The notes under the pieces are model-generated. The model was not told where the DNA came from and searched no databases. It was given only the letters and a program-made list of their open reading frames with translations. Below are positions 13,501 through 18,585 of a stretch of 18,585 nt of DNA, piece by piece. The position numbers were made by a program, and so were the translations under genes. How positions within the stretch are numbered: the first letter of the stretch is position 1; every line of letters starts with the position of its first letter. Source of the stretch: JAJQCI01 sp964388305 (GTDB lineage: Bacteria > Bacillota > Clostridia > Lachnospirales > CAG-274); the NCBI GenBank assembly GCA_964388305.1, contig CAYMAA010000022.1, forward strand, positions 1-18,585. The letters run 5' to 3'.

Positions 13501-16500
13501 ATGAAACGTAGACTTTTAGCCTCTGTTCTCGCAGCAGCTATGGCTGTTACATCCTTCACAACCGTTTCCTTTGCCGAAGAAGCAGACGATGCGGAAGTGG
13601 TTGTAACGGACGAAGTTGTCAGTGATGACGCGGCAGCTACTTCGCAGGATTCTTCCGAAAACGCGGACGAAGCTGTTGATGCTGATGTGCAGGACGCACA
13701 AGAGGCAGACTTGGCATTTGCTGAAAATCTTACATGGATACTTGGCTCCACAAGGACTGTAAAAACAAGCTGTGCTACTGTAACAAGCGACGCAGACGGC
13801 AATCCCTCAAAGATAGTTATGGATACAGCCGGTACGGGTAAGTTTTCGGCAAGCGATGAAGAACATCTTTACTACGTTAGCGAAATCAGTAAGGATGAAA
13901 ACTTTACACTTGAAGCGGACATGACTATTGACGGCTTGTTTACCAACGGTACAAGCTCTTATACTCAGTCTACAGCCGGTATTATATTTATGAGTAATCC
14001 CTACAGTGACGCTTACAGCGCAAGTCAGGCTGCTGACAGACACGAAAAAGGACTTGCTCTTAGAATTTGGGCTGATAAAAGTTCATCCGGCGGTTTTTCA
14101 TCAAGAGTTCTTGATGTAAGTCCATCAGCCACCGCTGACAATCCGACAAAGGCTGCCAGCGAGGCAACACTTAACAAGTTTGCCGATATTCCGAGCCTTA
14201 CAAACGGCGGTGAGAATTTAGGCACATATCATTTGGCAATTATTAAATCCGGAAATACATATTTATTTAAGGTAGTTGACGGCGCCGGCAATGTTTACAG
14301 AGATTATGCCACCACCTCAGACCTTATGTTTGACAGTACAATTTACCCGGGATTTTTTGCCGCAAGAGATGTAGCGGTTACATTTGACAATATAAGCCTT
14401 ACGGTTGACCCTAATGTTTATACCGCAATCAGAGTAACAAATCCTCCGAACAAAACTGTTTACAGTTCGGGAGAAGCTGTTGATATTACAGGTATGGTAG
14501 TTGAGGCTGATTACAACAACCCGATTACAGGCGAAAGCGGAACAAAGGTTTTGACCGAAGATGAATATGCGGTTTCAGGCTTTGTTTCAGACGCTGTCGG
14601 CAAATATGAAATGTATGTTGTAAAGGGCGATGTTTCCACAACAGTCGCTTACACTATAAGAGGCAAGCTTGTAACCAAGGTTGAGATTACCGAAGCGCCT
14701 ATTAAGAACGAATATTATGAATATCAATATTTTGATAAAAGCGGTCTTGAAGGCAAGTTTACATTTGAGGACGGCACAACACAGGCATTCAGCGACCTGG
14801 TTGAAATAACCGATGATGATGGAAATGTTATTAATGCCGCACCTAACTACAAGATATATATTAACGGAGTTGAGGCTGACAGCAATACATACTTTACAGC
14901 CTCTCAGGCAGGCAAGAAAACAGTTTCCATCGGTTATAACGGCGATCTTACCAACACAATCGAAGAAAACAACGCAAGAGCTAATTTCGGAATAACTGTT
15001 TATCCTCATAAGCTGAAGGAAATAACGGTTGCCACACTTCCTACGAAGAGAAATTATGTTATAGGCGAGGAATTTCTTTCTTCCGGTATGACTGTAACAG
15101 GTTATTACTATGAAGAGGGGAACAGTGTTCCTGTAGTTGACTTTATCAGCGGCAGCGATTACACAATAACAGGCTTTGATTCAAGCAAGGTTGCTGAAGC
15201 TCTGCCCATGACTGTAACTCTTAATGCAAACAAGGATTATACAACAACCTTTAATATTAGCATTGGGTCAAAAAGACCTTTCGAGCTTATTGTTACTCAA
15301 TATCCGAGAACAACCTATGTAAACGGTACGGATATTGCAGAGATTGAAGCGGCTCTTTTAGACAGAACACAGATTTCCATTTGTTATAATGACGGTACAA
15401 TGGAACGCAAGTACAACACCATTGTTGTTAAGGATAATGTTCCTTTAACAGAGGTTAGCAAGGGTCAGGCTGTTGATGCTGTTATTGATGCATCCGCTAT
15501 TGATCCAAAGACAAACGGAGAATATTTGGTAACTGTCGGCAAGCCGAGCGAAGAGCTTATTGCCGCAACGGGTATTTCCGCAAATTCCGAGTTTGATACT
15601 CTTTCAGATGTTGAGTTTTATGTTACTATTGCAAATGACACCACACATTACTGGAGAAGAACAATATTCGGTCAGTCATCGGGCAGTTCCACTTGGACAA
15701 ACGTAACAAGTCCGGACTCCACAGGCTTCTCATCGGAGGTAAGACTTAGGAGCTGGAACGGCGCAGGCAAGATAACAACAGGCGGCAACGACGGTATTGT
15801 TTATTACTATACAAGATTTGACCCTGCAAATAACTTTACTCTTAAGGGTGATGTTTATGTAAACGATTATCTTCCTACAACAGACGACCCGACAAAGACA
15901 AGGGATCAGGCAAGAAGCGCGCAGGAAGGCTTCGGTATTCAATTCAGAGATACAATTTCATTAATGCATGATACATCTAAGACGATTGATTCCGCAGATT
16001 CCGCAAACAACTCCACAACGCTTGTATCTCAGATAAAGTATGCGCAGATTGACAGTGACGGCGAGCCTGTTCCTTGTACAAACAACAGTACTCAGGAATA
16101 CTCCAATATGGTACTTGCAGGTACATTTACCGCAGGCAGCTATCCTACAGAATCCGCAAAGGGATCATCATCCTACTACTTCAATACTCATAAGCAGCGT
16201 ATCAATATGTATATAAGAACAGGTGTTGTTGAGTCCTACTCTACAAACCAGACTGCTCTTGTAAACTACGGGCCTTACTGCTTATACGGTACTACAGGTG
16301 ATGAGGATACAGGTTTATTCTTCCCTAAGACAGGGGATATTTATACAATAACCCTTTCCAGAATTAACGGCGGTTATTTTGAAGAATGTACAATTAAAGC
16401 CGTTGGCGAGGATAACGCACAATTTTCAGACTGGGTTGGCAAAACATTTACATACTCATGGTATTGGGGAGATGAGGATATTGAGTCCGATCCGCTTCTT

Positions 16501-18585
16501 GATACTGATGACACCGTAATTTACGCAGGCTTCTGTGCGGCAAGATGGGCAGACGTTAATGTCAGCAATATTAGCTGGTATGATTCCGATCCCGCAACAG
16601 ATATGAGCTACAAGGCAGAGGACGACGACCTTAAGAGCCCGACTGTTACAATCGTATCTCCTCTTTACACATCAAGCACAAATTATAAGCTTATGGTTAA
16701 GGTAAATACAGAGCTTGGCGGTATTGCTACAATTAAACTTAACGACAAGGTTATAGCAAACGGTATTCCGCTTAACAAGAGAACAACAACACTTGATGTT
16801 ACGCTTAATCCGGAATCCGAGCATAAGCTGACAATTATATTTACTCCTGATAAGAACGATACTCTTTCAAGCTATGATGATGTAATTGTAAACGAAATTA
16901 TTACTTGTGTAAGTTCTATTTACAGCGATACCGAGGACTTATATGTAGCTCCCGATGTTGCTTATGACGGTTACACAGGGCCTATAGGTTCTCCTGCAGG
17001 TACAGGTGAAAGAGAGAGTCCTCTTAATCTTGACTCTGCTCTTGGACTTGTAAACTTCGGTCAGAAGATTATTGTTATGGACGGTACTTACTACAGAACA
17101 TCATCTGTAGAGATTGCCGAATCCAACTATGGTCTTAAGGGACAAATGAAGTACCTTTGGGCTGAAGAAGGCGCTCACCCCGTATTTGATTTACAGGGTA
17201 AGGCTGAAGGCTTGCACATGAACGGCGACTGGTGGTGGGTAAAGGGTCTTTCCTTTACAAACTCAGGCGATAACAACAAGGGCGGCGGACTTGCGGCATC
17301 TGATTGTATATTGGATAATTGCAAGTTCTACGACAACGGTACAACAGGCTTGCAGGTATCAGGCTCAGGCTCTAACAAGTTTGAGGATCAGCCGGCAAGA
17401 AACCTTGTAGTTTATTGCGAGGTTTGGAACAACCATGACTCATCAATGAACAATGCCGACGGTTTTGGCTGTAAGCTTACCGTTGGTAACGGCAATATGT
17501 TTAAGAATTGTGTATCTCACCACAACCTTGATGACGGCTGGGATTTCTATACAAAGACAATTCAAGGCTACATTGGCGCAACAATTCTTGAGGATTGTAT
17601 TTCTTATAAGTGTACATATTATCTTAATGCAGACGGAACAGATACACAGTATCAGAAAGGCTCCGGCAACGGCTTTAAGATGGGCGGCGACTCCATGTAC
17701 GGTCAGCACTATCTTAAGGATTGTATAGCATTCCAGAACTTAAAGGCAGGCTTTGACTCTAACGCTAACCCTGCTATGAAGCTTAGGAACTGCGTAGCAT
17801 TTGATAATAATGCCAACTTTGGTATTACAACAGGTCTTGAGGTATCTAAGTACAGATACAACTACAATGCAGACGGATGTGTTTCCTACTACAAGAACAG
17901 ATCCACAACAGACTCTATAGGTACTGTTAATAAGGATACTGACAAGATAAGCCTTACAGACGCTGACGGCAATGTTGTTAAGGTAAGCGTTAAGGATGAA
18001 AACGGAAACGATACAGGTGAAGTTACCGAGATTAAGGTTCCTAAATATCCGAACGCTGCTGAAACAGATACACTTATCAGCGGACTTCTTGAACAATATC
18101 CTGAGGCTGAAGAGGCTATTATGCTTTACAGCAACAGCATTAATCACCTTATTGACCTTATGAAAACAGCTCTTTCTACAGACGCTGCAAAGGAAGCAAT
18201 AATTGACCTTATTATTACTCCTGAAAATGTTCCGCTGGTTTCCGATACAAACTATTGGGCGCTTACAAGCGGAAAGAGTACAAACGCAAGCGGAGAGGTT
18301 GTTACAGATGACTTCTTTGAAAGTGTAAATGTAAACGATATGGTAGTAGACGGTCATATTGCTCAGAATGAGGACGGTTCTTATATAAGAAACGGTTTCC
18401 TTGTTCTTAAAGGCGAACATGCTTATAAATACAGAGAAGACGGTTTAGATATTCCTAACTATCCGGCAGTTTACTATATTAAGTTCCCGGACGGCGAACA
18501 TCAGCCATCACCGGTTGGTCTTGAAGATGAAACAGAAGCTACAACTAAGGCGCCTACTCACAGCTCAGGCGGCGGCGGTGGCGGC
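13501..18585 (+). CDS. Large secreted multidomain pectate lyase, polysaccharide lyase family 9 (open at the right edge)
   Basis: Over 1,695 residues, exported, with a strong AAAGGAGG site. Signal peptide 1-25 (cleavage likely after SFA); acidic linker ~26-72; a jelly-roll/LamG-like domain ~73-303; four Ig-like regions ~309-387, 391-500, 506-590 and 594-690, the first a clear bacterial Ig (Big_3-like) domain; a second jelly-roll-like domain ~700-1038; a beta domain ~1045-1150; the PL9 parallel beta-helix ~1155-1465; a helical and beta tail; then a Thr/Ser-rich and Gly-rich linker at the edge. Calcium ligands D1320, D1344, D1345 and D1348 keep the same spacing as D209, D233, D234 and D237 of Erwinia Pel9A, and K1393 in GNGFKMGG corresponds to the catalytic base K273. 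It should cleave polygalacturonate by beta-elimination outside the cell. Binding and Ig modules probably position it on pectin and the cell surface. Any anchor lies beyond the edge. Confidence 0.9.
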   Translation, partial: MKRRLLASVLAAAMAVTSFTTVSFAEEADDAEVVVTDEVVSDDAAATSQDSSENADEAVDADVQDAQEADLAFAENLTWILGSTRTVKTSCATVTSDADGNPSKIVMDTAGTGKFSASDEEHLYYVSEISKDENFTLEADMTIDGLFTNGTSSYTQSTAGIIFMSNPYSDAYSASQAADRHEKGLALRIWADKSSSGGFSSRVLDVSPSATADNPTKAASEATLNKFADIPSLTNGGENLGTYHLAIIKSGNTYLFKVVDGAGNVYRDYATTSDLMFDSTIYPGFFAARDVAVTFDNISLTVDPNVYTAIRVTNPPNKTVYSSGEAVDITGMVVEADYNNPITGESGTKVLTEDEYAVSGFVSDAVGKYEMYVVKGDVSTTVAYTIRGKLVTKVEITEAPIKNEYYEYQYFDKSGLEGKFTFEDGTTQAFSDLVEITDDDGNVINAAPNYKIYINGVEADSNTYFTASQAGKKTVSIGYNGDLTNTIEENNARANFGITVYPHKLKEITVATLPTKRNYVIGEEFLSSGMTVTGYYYEEGNSVPVVDFISGSDYTITGFDSSKVAEALPMTVTLNANKDYTTTFNISIGSKRPFELIVTQYPRTTYVNGTDIAEIEAALLDRTQISICYNDGTMERKYNTIVVKDNVPLTEVSKGQAVDAVIDASAIDPKTNGEYLVTVGKPSEELIAATGISANSEFDTLSDVEFYVTIANDTTHYWRRTIFGQSSGSSTWTNVTSPDSTGFSSEVRLRSWNGAGKITTGGNDGIVYYYTRFDPANNFTLKGDVYVNDYLPTTDDPTKTRDQARSAQEGFGIQFRDTISLMHDTSKTIDSADSANNSTTLVSQIKYAQIDSDGEPVPCTNNSTQEYSNMVLAGTFTAGSYPTESAKGSSSYYFNTHKQRINMYIRTGVVESYSTNQTALVNYGPYCLYGTTGDEDTGLFFPKTGDIYTITLSRINGGYFEECTIKAVGEDNAQFSDWVGKTFTYSWYWGDEDIESDPLLDTDDTVIYAGFCAARWADVNVSNISWYDSDPATDMSYKAEDDDLKSPTVTIVSPLYTSSTNYKLMVKVNTELGGIATIKLNDKVIANGIPLNKRTTTLDVTLNPESEHKLTIIFTPDKNDTLSSYDDVIVNEIITCVSSIYSDTEDLYVAPDVAYDGYTGPIGSPAGTGERESPLNLDSALGLVNFGQKIIVMDGTYYRTSSVEIAESNYGLKGQMKYLWAEEGAHPVFDLQGKAEGLHMNGDWWWVKGLSFTNSGDNNKGGGLAASDCILDNCKFYDNGTTGLQVSGSGSNKFEDQPARNLVVYCEVWNNHDSSMNNADGFGCKLTVGNGNMFKNCVSHHNLDDGWDFYTKTIQGYIGATILEDCISYKCTYYLNADGTDTQYQKGSGNGFKMGGDSMYGQHYLKDCIAFQNLKAGFDSNANPAMKLRNCVAFDNNANFGITTGLEVSKYRYNYNADGCVSYYKNRSTTDSIGTVNKDTDKISLTDADGNVVKVSVKDENGNDTGEVTEIKVPKYPNAAETDTLISGLLEQYPEAEEAIMLYSNSINHLIDLMKTALSTDAAKEAIIDLIITPENVPLVSDTNYWALTSGKSTNASGEVVTDDFFESVNVNDMVVDGHIAQNEDGSYIRNGFLVLKGEHAYKYREDGLDIPNYPAVYYIKFPDGEHQPSPVGLEDETEATTKAPTHSSGGGGGG
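18568..18585 (+). repeat. Poly-glycine linker at the window edge
   Basis: A run of GGC/GGT codons encoding consecutive glycines after a Thr/Ser-rich stretch (TEATTKAPTHSS). It marks an interdomain linker, so at least one more domain should follow. Confidence 0.7.

Noticed and set aside
13464..14225. Several minus-strand open frames at the start of the lyase gene
   Set aside because: They are antisense to the signal peptide and first jelly-roll domain, and their Ser/Ala-rich or Cys-rich content mirrors the sense codons.
17740..18420. A 226-codon open frame on the minus strand opposite the PL9 gene
   Set aside because: It is Cys/Val/Ile-rich shadow sequence with no family motif or ribosome binding site, and the plus strand carries the PL9 frame without a break.
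1..18585. CRISPR array, tRNA or rRNA gene, transposase or integrase, attachment site
   Set aside because: No regularly spaced repeats, cloverleaf or rRNA sequence, transposase or integrase frame, or flanking direct repeats were seen on either strand.

Overview
The window looks like chromosomal DNA of a low-GC, Gram-positive anaerobe of class Clostridia, most likely a Lachnospirales-type gut or rumen bacterium. This rests on AT-rich intergenic DNA, strong AGGAGG-type ribosome binding sites, Firmicutes-style TTGACA/TATAAT promoters, a BY-kinase/PHP-phosphatase capsule control module, a DUF6062-like protein and a Clostridia-type LeuRS. The assignment comes from reading alone; no database search was possible.

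Layout. (1) Positions 1-3090, minus strand: a DUF6062-like Cys/His protein, a small membrane-anchored protein of unknown function, and leuS, which has its own consensus promoter and runs off the left edge. The leuS frame contains an in-frame TGA inside its second zinc knuckle. (2) Positions 3168-6664, plus strand: an OGG1-type 8-oxoguanine DNA glycosylase, a secreted copper-amine-oxidase-N plus CAP-like protein, and a KDPG/KHG aldolase fused to a VOC-like domain. (3) Positions 6784-13188, minus strand, closed by a terminator: an exopolysaccharide initiation and control module of PHP tyrosine phosphatase (CpsB), a C-terminally truncated Wzz-like protein, a full Wzz/CpsC, a BY-kinase (CpsD), an LCP ligase, a secreted Ser/Thr-rich protein and a WbaP-type priming glycosyltransferase. 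No other glycosyltransferase, flippase or polymerase is present. (4) Positions 13501 to the right edge, plus strand: one very large secreted protein (over 1,695 residues, open at the edge) carrying a family 9 polysaccharide lyase (pectate lyase) domain with its complete calcium and catalytic residue set.

How they fit together. The PL9 lyase would release unsaturated oligogalacturonides outside the cell, and the KDPG aldolase can act at the end of hexuronate breakdown, so the two suggest a pectin-using lifestyle; the intermediate genes are not here. The capsule module holds all the parts that start, control and attach a surface glycan, and includes an unexplained secreted protein, but not the parts that build the repeat unit. 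The cpsB promoter and the lyase promoters diverge from one 312-bp region that holds a GC-rich, highly self-complementary element.

The observations most worth checking are the in-frame UGA in leuS, the truncated Wzz paralogue, the structured element at 13272-13371, and the secreted protein flanked by two mRNA hairpins inside the capsule operon.
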